Shown in pieces: positions 9,104 through 16,797 of a stretch of DNA of 64,000 nt (within the stretch, counting starts at the first letter, position 1; each line of letters opens with the position of its first letter). The notes under the pieces were generated by a model, which saw nothing but the letters and a program-made list of their open reading frames with translations, was not told where the DNA came from and searched no databases. The stretch covers positions 1 to 64,000 of the forward strand of contig CAMUFJ010000005.1 of assembly GCA_947088135.1 (NCBI GenBank), in the 5' to 3' direction. The DNA is from an uncultured Clostridia bacterium (GTDB lineage: Bacteria > Bacillota > Clostridia > Christensenellales > Borkfalkiaceae). The position numbers were made by a program, and so were the translations under genes.

Positions 9104-9388
9104 ATGAATATTAAACCCTTATTCGATAAAGTGGTTGTGGAAGCAGTCACGGTCGAAGAAAAGACGAAGAGCGGTTTCTATCTCCCCTCTTCCGCACAGG
9201 AAAAACCGCAAACTTGCGTTGTTGTGGCCGTAGGCCCCGGCGGAGTTGTAGACGGCAAAGAAATTACCATGCAGGTCAAGAAAGGCGACAAAGTTCTTTG
9301 TTCCAAGTATGCGGGCACCGATTTCAAGGTGGACGGCAAAGAATTTACCATCATCAAGCAGAGCGACATTCTCGCAATCGTAGAATAA
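9104..9388 (+). CDS. groES: Co-chaperonin GroES
   Basis: A 94-residue 10-kDa chaperonin that caps the GroEL ring during folding. It shows the normal family features: the opening NIKPLFDKVVVE strand, a mobile loop (about residues 17-32) and the VVAVGPG segment, with a C-terminal ILAIVE strand. Length is standard. The ATG follows a strong AGGAGG 6-7 nt upstream. It sits 27 bp before groEL, as in nearly all bacteria. Heat-shock control by HrcA would normally be expected in Clostridia, but no CIRCE operator is visible in the upstream region. Confidence 0.98.
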   Translation: MNIKPLFDKVVVEAVTVEEKTKSGFYLPSSAQEKPQTCVVVAVGPGGVVDGKEITMQVKKGDKVLCSKYAGTDFKVDGKEFTIIKQSDILAIVE

Positions 9389-9415
9389 CATAAATTTTTA
9401 GAAGGAGATAGCATT

Positions 9416-11041
9416 ATGGCGAAACAAATCAAATACGCGGACGAAGCAAGAAAAGCCCTTGAAACGGGCGTAAACGTACTTGCCGACACAGTTAAAATCA
9501 CACTGGGACCTAAGGGCAGAAACGTCGTTTTGGATAAAAAGTTCGGCGCTCCCCTCATCACCAACGACGGCGTGACCATCGCAAAGGAAATCGAGCTTCC
9601 CGATCCTTTCGAAAATATGGGCGCACAGCTCGTAAAAGAAGTTTCCACCAAAACCAACGACGTTGCGGGCGACGGCACCACCACCGCGGTTCTTTTGGCG
9701 CAGGCGATCATTCGCGAAGGACTTAAAAATCTCGCCGCAGGAGCAAACCCCATCATTTTGAGAAAAGGTATCGACAAGGCCGTTGACGTTGCCGTAAAGC
9801 AAATTCAATCCATTTCCAAGACGGTAGACGGCAAGAAAGCGATTTCGCAAGTCGCGTCCATCTCCGCAGGCGACGAAACGGTCGGAACGCTCATCGCGAA
9901 CGCCATGGAAATCGTCGGCAAAGACGGCGTTATCACCGTAGAGGAAGGAAAATCCATGACGACGGAACTCACCACCGTCGAAGGAATGCAATTCGACAGA
10001 GGCTATGCCTCCGCTTATATGGTAACGAATACCGATAAAATGGAAGCCGTGCTCGATTCCCCTTATATCCTCATCACCGACAAGAAAATTTCCAATCTGC
10101 AAGAGATTTTGCCCGTTATCGAGCCCCTTGCCCAACAGGGCGCCCGCCTCCTCATCATTGCGGAGGACGTCGAAGGCGATGCACTCGCGGCGCTCATCGT
10201 CAATAAGCTCAAAGGCGTGTTCAACTGCGTGGCGGTGAAAGCCCCCGGCTTCGGCGACAGAAGAAAAGCGATGCTTGAAGATATTGCGGCGCTTACGGGC
10301 GGTACGGTCATTTCGTCCGATCTCGGCTATGAATTCAAAGACGTGACTCCCGATATGCTCGGCAGAGCAAATCAGGTCAAAGTCGACAAGGACAACACTA
10401 CCATTATCGACGGGGCGGGCGACAAGAAAGCCATTAAGGCGCGCGTTGCGTCCATTAAGGCGCAAATCGAGGTCACGACCTCCGATTACGACAAGGAAAA
10501 ACTGCAAGAACGTCTTGCAAAGCTCGCGGGCGGCGTTGCGGTCATCAACGTAGGCGCGGCGACGGAAGTCGAGATGAAAGAGAAGAAGCTCCGTATCGAC
10601 GACGCGCTCGCAGCAACCCGCGCAGCCGTGGAGGAAGGCTACGTGCCCGGCGGCGGCAGCGCCCTTCTCTCCTGCGTCCCCGTGCTTAAAAAGCTCGTTG
10701 AGAAACTCAGCGGCGACGAAAAGACGGGCGCGCAGATCATTTTGAAAGCTTGCGAAGAGCCCGTGCGCCAAATTGCTAAGAACGCAGGCGTAGACGGCTC
10801 CGTGGTCGTAGACAAGATCCTCACCCAGAACACCCCCAACTACGGCTTCGACGCGCTTAAAAACGTGTATGCGGACATGGTGGAGAGCGGTATCATCGAC
10901 CCCACCAAAGTGACGCGTTCGGTCTTGCAGAACGCGGCTTCCGTTGCGTCCACCCTGCTCACGACCGAATCGATCGTGACCGATATCCCCACCCCTCCCG
11001 CGCCCGCTGCTCCCGCAGGCGGTATGGACGGAATGTATTAA
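9416..11041 (+). CDS. groEL: Chaperonin GroEL
   Basis: A 541-residue 60-kDa chaperonin, full length. It forms the double-ring ATP-driven folding chamber in the cytosol. The ATP-binding motif VAGDGTTTA (near residues 83-91), the LGPKGRN loop (29-35) and GGGSALL near 413 are intact. The C-terminus ends in an Ala/Pro stretch and a short GGMDGMY tail in place of the long GGM repeats of many GroELs. The ribosome site is GAAGGAGA. The gene is followed by an intrinsic terminator at 11076. The opposite strand carries a 554-codon open frame caused by the skewed codon use of groEL; it is not a gene. Confidence 0.99.
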   Translation: MAKQIKYADEARKALETGVNVLADTVKITLGPKGRNVVLDKKFGAPLITNDGVTIAKEIELPDPFENMGAQLVKEVSTKTNDVAGDGTTTAVLLAQAIIREGLKNLAAGANPIILRKGIDKAVDVAVKQIQSISKTVDGKKAISQVASISAGDETVGTLIANAMEIVGKDGVITVEEGKSMTTELTTVEGMQFDRGYASAYMVTNTDKMEAVLDSPYILITDKKISNLQEILPVIEPLAQQGARLLIIAEDVEGDALAALIVNKLKGVFNCVAVKAPGFGDRRKAMLEDIAALTGGTVISSDLGYEFKDVTPDMLGRANQVKVDKDNTTIIDGAGDKKAIKARVASIKAQIEVTTSDYDKEKLQERLAKLAGGVAVINVGAATEVEMKEKKLRIDDALAATRAAVEEGYVPGGGSALLSCVPVLKKLVEKLSGDEKTGAQIILKACEEPVRQIAKNAGVDGSVVVDKILTQNTPNYGFDALKNVYADMVESGIIDPTKVTRSVLQNAASVASTLLTTESIVTDIPTPPAPAAPAGGMDGMY

Positions 11042-11075
11042 GGGACGTGCCGGAAGGCGCATTTTATAGGAATAG

Positions 11076-11118
11076 AAAACAAGGAAAGAAGTTTCGTTCT
11101 TTCCTTGTTTTTTTTGAA
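11076..11118 (+). terminator. groESL terminator
   Basis: Inverted repeat AAAACAAGGAAAGAA (11076-11090) with its complement at 11097-11111, a 6-nt loop and a run of T. It lies 35 bp after the groEL stop codon. Confidence 0.9.
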
Positions 11119-11128
11119 GCTTTACAAA

Positions 11129-11162
11129 AGCCCGCTACCTTTTTTTACGAAGATAGCGGGCT
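11129..11162 (-). terminator. Probable terminator after the licD-family gene
   Basis: AGCCCGCTA (11129-11137) pairs with TAGCGGGCT (11154-11162). On the minus strand the stem is followed by TTTTGT. It lies between convergent groEL and licD and would end the dcw-licD transcript. Confidence 0.7.
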
Positions 11163-11195
11163 ATGGGTTTATTCAATAGAAAATCCCTGCAACAA

Positions 11196-12029
11196 TCATT
11201 TGCTTTGCAATTTTTTGTTGCGGTAAACCCGCATACAGTGCTGGGAAACGCGCTTGCTCTCGGGCGGAAGCTGCATATAGTTACCGTAAGTGTTCTTTAA
11301 ACACAAATCGTAGTCTTCGATGCAAAGGAATTTCTTCCCCTCGAATTCCACTTCCGTGTAGCGGTCGAACGCTTCGCGAGGCATTTCGCAGTGTTCCAAG
11401 CACCAAGAGTGAAGCCCGACATTATCCGCCCCTTCGTACGGATACTTTGTGGCGAGCTTATTCACTCTGCGCACGCTTCTCGCAGTCCCGCCGAAACACA
11501 TACAAAGCAAATAAAACCAAAAGCCGAAAATCCAAAGCAGAAACCCCCACTTCTTTTCTGAGGTAAACCACTTGCTGAGGACGACGCCCGCGGAAGCGGT
11601 AAGTTCTTTACGGTACAGCTTCTCGATTTCTTTCCGATCGTCGGGAAGTCCGTCAACGGGAAAAATATCCACGTAAAGGTACGGCGTTTCGATATGGTTG
11701 GTACAACGCACGATATATCGGTCGTCCATGAGCTTTAAAAAGGGATATACGCCCTTTTTCCCTCTATCCGCCGTGAGCGAAAAATGCTCGCCGAAAAGCT
11801 GTTCTTGCTTGGAAAGTTCCACCAGTTTCTCGTAGTCGGGGCGAGGCATGCATACGTCGATGTCGTCATCCCACGGTATAAATCCCTTATGGCGGATCGC
11901 GCCGAGCATCGTTCCGTAAATCAAGGAATAGCGCAAATTATGCAGACGGCATACTCTGTCGAACTCTTCCAGAATAGGAAGAAGAGCCGATTGCGCTTCC
12001 TTTAAACTCAATCTGTCTTGTTTTTTCAT
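11196..12029 (-). CDS. LicD-family phosphotransferase
   Basis: A 277-residue LicD/fukutin-type nucleotidyltransferase-fold protein. The diagnostic block is near the N-terminus: SLIYGTMLGAIRHKGFIPW then DDDIDV at about residues 54-59, the metal-binding acidic cluster. LicD proteins transfer phosphocholine, or in other members different phospho-head groups, to teichoic acids or surface glycans; the substrate here cannot be read from sequence and no choline uptake or licABC genes are nearby. The ATG at 12029 has GAGGGGG at correct spacing; a TTG 12 nt further upstream is not needed. It lies 74 bp after ftsZ with only a weak-tailed hairpin between, so it may be read from the ftsAZ promoter, which would link a wall-decoration enzyme to division. 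A hydrophobic stretch near residues 165-185 could be a membrane-associated helix. Confidence 0.88.
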   Translation of the reverse strand: MKKQDRLSLKEAQSALLPILEEFDRVCRLHNLRYSLIYGTMLGAIRHKGFIPWDDDIDVCMPRPDYEKLVELSKQEQLFGEHFSLTADRGKKGVYPFLKLMDDRYIVRCTNHIETPYLYVDIFPVDGLPDDRKEIEKLYRKELTASAGVVLSKWFTSEKKWGFLLWIFGFWFYLLCMCFGGTARSVRRVNKLATKYPYEGADNVGLHSWCLEHCEMPREAFDRYTEVEFEGKKFLCIEDYDLCLKNTYGNYMQLPPESKRVSQHCMRVYRNKKLQSK

Positions 12030-12068
12030 ATGCCCCCTCAAAATATACCAAAATCACTTTAACGCGAA

Positions 12069-12092
12069 AACTGCGCGCCTACGCGCGCAGTT
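12069..12092 (-). terminator. Hairpin between ftsZ and licD (weak terminator)
   Basis: A GC-rich 10-bp stem (12069-12078 with 12083-12092) and 4-nt loop is followed on the minus strand by only TTTTCG. The short U-tract suggests partial rather than full termination. Confidence 0.45.
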
Positions 12093-12103
12093 CGCACTGT
12101 TCA

Positions 12104-13348
12104 TTATCTCCTATCGCCACGTGTTCTGCGCAAAAACGCAGGAATCCCACGCACGGATTTTTCTTCTTCGGAAACGTCGCGATTTAAGATCTCTTGCGGC
12201 GTCGGCTCGACTGCGGGCGCAGGAGCAGGCGCTGGTGCAGGTGCGGGAGCGGGAACCTCATAACTCTCGTGCGAAGCGCCGCCATAAGGACTGCGCACCG
12301 CGCCGTAAGGCTTAGAAGCCGCGCTTGCGCGATAGTCCGCCTTCGCGTCTATTTCCTCCTCGGAGGGAAACCCCGTCGCTATCACGGTAATCTCCACTTC
12401 GTCCTGAATCTGGTCGTCCACGCACGCGCCGAAAATAATATTAGCGGAATAATCCACCACGCCGTGAACGAGGCGGGCGGCACTGCTCACTTCGTCGAGC
12501 GTCAAATCGGGACCGCCGACTACGTTGATGATCACGCCCGTCGCGCCCTCTATCGTGGTCGTGAGCAAGGGTGAATTGACGGCAAGACGAACCGCTTCGA
12601 TGATGCGGTTTTCCCCTTTCGCAACACCGACGCCCATGTGAGCCATGCCCTTATCTTTGAGAATGGTACGCACGTCGGCAAAATCGAGGTTGATAAGTCC
12701 GGGGGTCACGATCAAATCGGAAATTCCGCGGATCCCCTGCTTCAAAACCTCGTCCGCAACGCGGAACGCGTCGGCGATCGAAGTCGTCTTCTGCACGACC
12801 TCCATGATCTTTTCGTTGGGTATAATTACGAGAGTATCGACGTATTTCCTCAAATTGTCGATCCCCTTCATGGCGTTATCCATTTTGCGCCTCCCTTCGA
12901 AGGCAAACGGCTTGGTGACGACCGCAACGGTCAAAATCTTCTTATCCTTTGCGATTTTCGCGATAACGGAAGCCGCGCCCGTACCCGTGCCTCCGCCCAT
13001 ACCTGCGGCGATAAACAACAGATCAGTGTCTTCGATCGCGGCGGCAATGTCTTCCCTGCTCTCCTCCGCGGCAAGCCTGCCGATTTCGGGGTCTGCGCCC
13101 GCGCCGAGCCCTTTTGTACACTGTGCGCCGAGTTGAATCTTAACGGGCGCTTTATTGCGCGCAAGCGCCTGTGCGTCCGTGTTCGCCGCAATGTAGCCCG
13201 CGCTGACGATGCCCGCCTCGATCATGTTGTTGACCGCATTGTTGCCTGCACCGCCTACGCCGATCACGCGAATTTTCGCCTTTCCCGTCACCTCGTTCGA
13301 GCGGATTTCTTGATTATCCCCGTAAACGGGATCATTGTCCTGATACAT
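12104..13348 (-). CDS. ftsZ: Cell division GTPase FtsZ
   Basis: A 414-residue tubulin-like GTPase that forms the cytokinetic ring. The tubulin signature GGGTGTG is at residues 118-124, the N-terminal GVGGAGNNAV loop at about 30-39 and the T7 synergy loop NLDFADV near 220. After the core (about residue 340) comes a variable linker containing a Pro-Ala run of seven PA units, then the conserved C-terminal peptide IPAFLRR that binds FtsA and other partners. Length is ordinary. It starts 4 bp after the upstream ftsA-like gene and is translated from an AGGAT-type site in that gene's tail. Its promoter is the consensus one at 14550. Confidence 0.99.
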   Translation of the reverse strand: MYQDNDPVYGDNQEIRSNEVTGKAKIRVIGVGGAGNNAVNNMIEAGIVSAGYIAANTDAQALARNKAPVKIQLGAQCTKGLGAGADPEIGRLAAEESREDIAAAIEDTDLLFIAAGMGGGTGTGAASVIAKIAKDKKILTVAVVTKPFAFEGRRKMDNAMKGIDNLRKYVDTLVIIPNEKIMEVVQKTTSIADAFRVADEVLKQGIRGISDLIVTPGLINLDFADVRTILKDKGMAHMGVGVAKGENRIIEAVRLAVNSPLLTTTIEGATGVIINVVGGPDLTLDEVSSAARLVHGVVDYSANIIFGACVDDQIQDEVEITVIATGFPSEEEIDAKADYRASAASKPYGAVRSPYGGASHESYEVPAPAPAPAPAPAPAVEPTPQEILNRDVSEEEKSVRGIPAFLRRTRGDRR

Positions 13349-13352
13349 TTTC

Positions 13353-14510
13353 TTATCCTCCGAATTTGTTAATAAGCTTGTAAAGCATACCTTTTTTTTG
13401 GCTGTCGCCGCACGCCATGTCGAGGAGTGCGATCCGCGAGCTCATAGAAGGTTTATTGTAATACGGTAGGTCCGGCGCGAGCTGTTCGCACACGCGTTCG
13501 ATCCGTTTACTGATATGTTCAAGCGCACCGCGGATTCCGCAGAGCCCTTCCCCGCTCACATAAAGCGGTTTATAATCGAGCTCGCGTCCCGCGTTTTCCT
13601 GTAAAAACGCGCCGATCTTCTCGCAAAAAAGTTCGTCCAATCCGTCTTTCACCTTTTCCGCCAAAAGATCCATGTCTACGTCGTAAGCGTCGCCTTCGAT
13701 TACAAACTCCCGATTGCCGAGATCCCCTCTTGCATAGAGGTTGGCTTTGGTAAGGAGCATGAGCGCGACGTCGTAGGGCACGGACAGCTCGTCCATGATA
13801 TATTGCGCCAAATGCCCTTCGCCGACCCAAAAAGTTCCCTGCGCGCATACGCCGTTACCAAGCAGTACGAGTACGGACGAAGAAAGGAAGCCGACGTCGA
13901 GGAATAGCGCACCCTCGTCACGCGTTTCCGACGGAATGAGATAGGTCGCCATCGCATATTGCGCGGGCAAAAAATGCGCCGCAATTTTCATTTTGGAGAA
14001 AATATCCTCAAAGAGCGCGATAAATTCGTCCTTACAATAGAAATAGGAAAGTTCTCCGCTGATTACCGTAGAGGCGATTCCCGTCGGATCTACCGCACGG
14101 CGGTTATCTCCCGTCGTATAGATCATGCTTGCGGCGCGGATACGGCGATACCCTTCGAGAGGCTCGTCGCCGCTGTTGAACAGCATATCGATTTCCGCTT
14201 GTCCGATTCTGCGCTTTTTGGGGAAGCCGACCGTTCGCTCCGTTTTTCGAACGGTGCAAAACGCTCCCGGAACGCCGACGAATATCTCGCGGATGCGCTC
14301 CCCGCAAATTTGCTCTGCGGAGGAAACGGCGTCTACGACCGCCTTTCTCAATTCCGCTTCGTCAAAAAAAACGCCGTCTTCGTCGTAACCTTCATACGGT
14401 TCCGTTTTGCTCGCCTTAAACACGAACGTGTTGTTCACGCCGCGTTCCCCGAGAACGACCGCTATTTCCGAAGTTCTGACGTCTAATATCGCTACGCTTT
14501 TGCGCCCCAT
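13353..14510 (-). CDS. ftsA: Divergent FtsA-like division protein
   Basis: A 385-residue actin-fold protein identified by position directly before ftsZ, by the general FtsA layout, and by the C-terminal amphipathic stretch GMLYKLINKFGG, which resembles the FtsA membrane-targeting helix. It should tether FtsZ to the membrane. The nucleotide-binding motifs are unusual. The phosphate-1 motif, normally DIGTSK, reads DVRTSE (residues about 10-15). The phosphate-2 motif, normally DIGGGTTD, reads DVGFLSSS (about 208-215). The adenosine motif is only partly kept (SGEGLCGIRGA). The SHS2 (1C) subdomain region is recognisable (EIFVGVPG). ATP binding may therefore be weakened or lost; this is inference. 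The start has AGGTGAG 2-3 nt upstream. Transcribed with ftsZ from a dedicated promoter. Confidence 0.88.
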   Translation of the reverse strand: MGRKSVAILDVRTSEIAVVLGERGVNNTFVFKASKTEPYEGYDEDGVFFDEAELRKAVVDAVSSAEQICGERIREIFVGVPGAFCTVRKTERTVGFPKKRRIGQAEIDMLFNSGDEPLEGYRRIRAASMIYTTGDNRRAVDPTGIASTVISGELSYFYCKDEFIALFEDIFSKMKIAAHFLPAQYAMATYLIPSETRDEGALFLDVGFLSSSVLVLLGNGVCAQGTFWVGEGHLAQYIMDELSVPYDVALMLLTKANLYARGDLGNREFVIEGDAYDVDMDLLAEKVKDGLDELFCEKIGAFLQENAGRELDYKPLYVSGEGLCGIRGALEHISKRIERVCEQLAPDLPYYNKPSMSSRIALLDMACGDSQKKGMLYKLINKFGG

Positions 14511-14549
14511 ATCTCACCTTTTCACTATTTCCGTTTCAACTGCTTCCTT

Positions 14550-14578
14550 ATTATAACAAGGACGCGCGGGAATGTCAA
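14550..14578 (-). promoter_or_regulatory. Consensus promoter of ftsA-ftsZ
   Basis: Minus strand: TTGACA (14573-14578), exactly 17 bp, TATAAT (14550-14555). This is a perfect vegetative promoter 40 bp upstream of the ftsA-like gene and just downstream of a terminator, so ftsAZ can be expressed separately from the rest of the dcw cluster. Confidence 0.9.
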
Positions 14579-14606
14579 GAAAATCATGTCAATTTTTTAT
14601 CATACC

Positions 14607-14640
14607 AAAAAAAGCGCAACCGCAAAGGAAACGCTTTTTA
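14607..14640 (-). terminator. Terminator between ftsQ and ftsA
   Basis: Stem AAAAAGCG (14609-14616) with CGCTTTTT (14632-14639), loop 15 nt, and a T-run on the minus strand. It ends the mraZ-to-ftsQ transcript 25 bp after the ftsQ stop codon. Confidence 0.75.
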
Positions 14641-14664
14641 TCGATAACTTATTCTTAAAAACGA

Positions 14665-15465
14665 TCAATCGGTGGTGCGGTAATCGGAGGTGACTTTCCC
14701 GTTTATGATATAGATCCTGAGCTCTCCGCCCACCTTTTCCGCATCGCCTAAAAACAGGTTCTCATCGTGATCGCCGACGCCCGCATAAAGCTCCGCGGCA
14801 AGTTTCGCCTTCTCGCCCGCATTGTTGAGCGGGTCTTCCAAAATCAAACGGACGCCCTCGCGCATCGTCAAACGGAAATAATGCAAGCGGGTCTGGGTCG
14901 CGTCGGTGGGATATACGAGATCGACTGAAACAAGATTGGAGCGAACCTCGCCGAGCACGGCTTGAAGCTCCCGATACACCTCTACGAGCTCGGGATAGTA
15001 ATCGCCCGTGATTTCTTCTTCAAAAGTAAAACGGAAACCGAGCAACTTCACGTTATCGCCGGAAACGCGGTTCTTGACCGTATCTTTCTCGTAGATATAG
15101 CTCACTTCTTCGTCGAGAACGGCGTATTTCCCCTCATGCGTCTGATAAGCGAATACCTCCCTGCGCTCACGCACGGAAAGCTCCACCTTGTCAGGATAAC
15201 GCTTCTTGATCTCGTCTACGCGGAAGCAAGGATATTTTTTTACCGTTTCTTGGATCTCGTTCAAATCAAGAAAAGTAAGACTTTTCCCCACGAAACCGTC
15301 GAGCTGTTCCTGCAACTCGTACGCCTCGCGTTCTCCCTCTTCGGAATATGCGCTGAGGGACGATCGCACGCCCGAAACGGTAAATATCGCGTTCAATCCC
15401 GCTAATACCACGGCGGCAAGCAGGACGAACGAAACGATCGTCGTAAGAATCACTCTTTTCTTCAT
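14665..15465 (-). CDS. ftsQ: Cell division protein FtsQ/DivIB
   Basis: A 266-residue bitopic membrane protein of the divisome that bridges FtsL and the septal synthase FtsI. A short cytoplasmic tail precedes one transmembrane helix (residues about 6-28). Outside lie a POTRA domain (about 45-120, with the segment KYPCFRVDEIKKRYPDKVEL typical of the family) and a beta domain. The cytoplasmic tail is much shorter than the long charged tail of Bacillus DivIB. Start ATG at 15465 with GGAGGATACCG upstream. It begins 16 bp after murA and is the last gene before the internal terminator. Confidence 0.9.
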   Translation of the reverse strand: MKKRVILTTIVSFVLLAAVVLAGLNAIFTVSGVRSSLSAYSEEGEREAYELQEQLDGFVGKSLTFLDLNEIQETVKKYPCFRVDEIKKRYPDKVELSVRERREVFAYQTHEGKYAVLDEEVSYIYEKDTVKNRVSGDNVKLLGFRFTFEEEITGDYYPELVEVYRELQAVLGEVRSNLVSVDLVYPTDATQTRLHYFRLTMREGVRLILEDPLNNAGEKAKLAAELYAGVGDHDENLFLGDAEKVGGELRIYIINGKVTSDYRTTD

Positions 15466-15481
15466 CGGTATCCTCCGTAAA

Positions 15482-16738
15482 TCAAATGCGGACTCGTTTT
15501 ATCTGAGCGCCGAGCGCTTTGAATTTTCCCTGTAAATCGGAATATCCCCTGTCGATATGCGACAGGTCCACGACCTCCGAAACCCCCTCCGCGCCGAGCG
15601 CGGCAATAACGAGCGCGGCGCCTCCGCGCAAATCGCCCGCGGTGATGGTCGCTCCTCTAAGCTCTTTCACGCCCCGAACGAACGCGTTGCGCCCCTTCAC
15701 CTCGATGTCCGCACCCATTTTTTGCAATTCGGGCACGTACTTGAAACGCGTTTCGAAGAGGTTTTCCACAACGAGCGAGCACCCTTCGCAAATACAGTTG
15801 AGCGCGGTTGCCTGCGCCTGCAAATCGGTGGGAAACCCCGGAAAGGGCATGGTTTCGATACGGCGGTTACAATGTAACCTGCCGCTACTTTCTAATCTTA
15901 TTTTATCATTTTTACTATGTATTTTGCAACCGTTTTCGCGTAATTTATGTAAAAGCAAGCCGATATTCTCGCTTTTTACCCCCTCGACCTCGATTTCGCC
16001 CCCGCAAGCGGCGCAAGCAAGCAGAAACGTTCCCGCTTCGATCCTGTCCTTCATGGGCTTAAACGTGACCCCGCCAAGCTCCTTCACACCCTCTATTTCG
16101 ATAAGATCGGTTCCGGCGCCCTTGATTTTTGCGCCCATGGCGTTTAAGAAATTTTGAAGGTCGGCGATTTCCGGTTCTTTTGCCGCCCCCGAAAGCGTCG
16201 TCGTACCCTCCGCCATGACGGCGGCGAGTAATATGTTTTCCGTCGCCCCCACGCTGGGAAAATCGAGCAAAATGTCCGCACCCCGAAGCTTATCGCAGGA
16301 ACAGTGAATGAACCCGTCCCGTTCACGGATATTCACCCCAAGCCGTTTCAAGGCGTTTAAATGCAAATCAATGGGCCTTAGCCCGATGTCGCACCCACCG
16401 GGATATGCGATGACGGCGCGGCGGAAACGCGTTAACAGCGACCCGAGCATGAACACCGAGGAACGCAATTCCTTCGTCAATGCGGACGATATTTCGTGGC
16501 AACACGCGTTCGCGCTCTCGATAACCACGTCGTCACCGCGAAAATGTACCTCCGCGCCCAACTCCCGCAAGATTTGCGCCATGCACGCAACGTCGGAAAT
16601 TGCCGGCGCTTCGCGGATCACGACGCGCTTATCCGTTAAAATCGACGCGGCAAACAACGGCAGAACGGAATTTTTTGCAGACTGTGTTTTAACGCTACCG
16701 TATAATTTCCTTCCGCCCTCTATTATGAACTTATCCAT
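15482..16738 (-). CDS. murA: UDP-N-acetylglucosamine 1-carboxyvinyltransferase
   Basis: A 418-residue MurA, the first committed enzyme of peptidoglycan precursor synthesis: it transfers enolpyruvate from PEP to UDP-GlcNAc. The Lys-Asn pair of the substrate site is present at K22-N23 (SAKNS) and the PEP-binding cysteine at C116 in PGGCDIG, so fosfomycin sensitivity would be expected from family knowledge. The start at 16738 is chosen because it has AGGAGAG upstream and matches the family N-terminus MDKFIIEGG; a longer in-frame extension to 16798 lacks support. MurA sits where murG is most often found in dcw clusters, between ftsW and ftsQ. Confidence 0.97.
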   Translation of the reverse strand: MDKFIIEGGRKLYGSVKTQSAKNSVLPLFAASILTDKRVVIREAPAISDVACMAQILRELGAEVHFRGDDVVIESANACCHEISSALTKELRSSVFMLGSLLTRFRRAVIAYPGGCDIGLRPIDLHLNALKRLGVNIRERDGFIHCSCDKLRGADILLDFPSVGATENILLAAVMAEGTTTLSGAAKEPEIADLQNFLNAMGAKIKGAGTDLIEIEGVKELGGVTFKPMKDRIEAGTFLLACAACGGEIEVEGVKSENIGLLLHKLRENGCKIHSKNDKIRLESSGRLHCNRRIETMPFPGFPTDLQAQATALNCICEGCSLVVENLFETRFKYVPELQKMGADIEVKGRNAFVRGVKELRGATITAGDLRGGAALVIAALGAEGVSEVVDLSHIDRGYSDLQGKFKALGAQIKRVRI

Positions 16739-16770
16739 AGTTCTCTCCTTACGTATTTCGCAAAGCACGT

Positions 16771-16790
16771 AAAACGCCCGACTCGGGGCG
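16771..16790 (-). terminator. Weak hairpin between ftsW and murA
   Basis: CGCCC (16775-16779) pairs with GGGCG (16786-16790) across a 6-nt loop and is followed on the minus strand by TTTT. The stem is only 5 bp, so this is at most an attenuator or RNA-processing site in the 59-bp gap. Confidence 0.3.
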
Positions 16791-16797
16791 CGTCGCA

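Noticed and set aside
9398..11062. A 554-codon open frame antisense to groEL
   Set aside because: It mirrors groEL codon by codon, has no ribosome site, and its protein has no recognisable domain. It results from the codon bias of groEL.
11041..11195. An RNA gene between groEL and licD
   Set aside because: The two hairpins are explained as facing terminators; nothing else structured is visible.
12041..12041. TTG start for the licD-family gene four codons upstream
   Set aside because: The ATG at 12029 has GAGGGGG at normal spacing; the TTG would place the ribosome site inside the gene.
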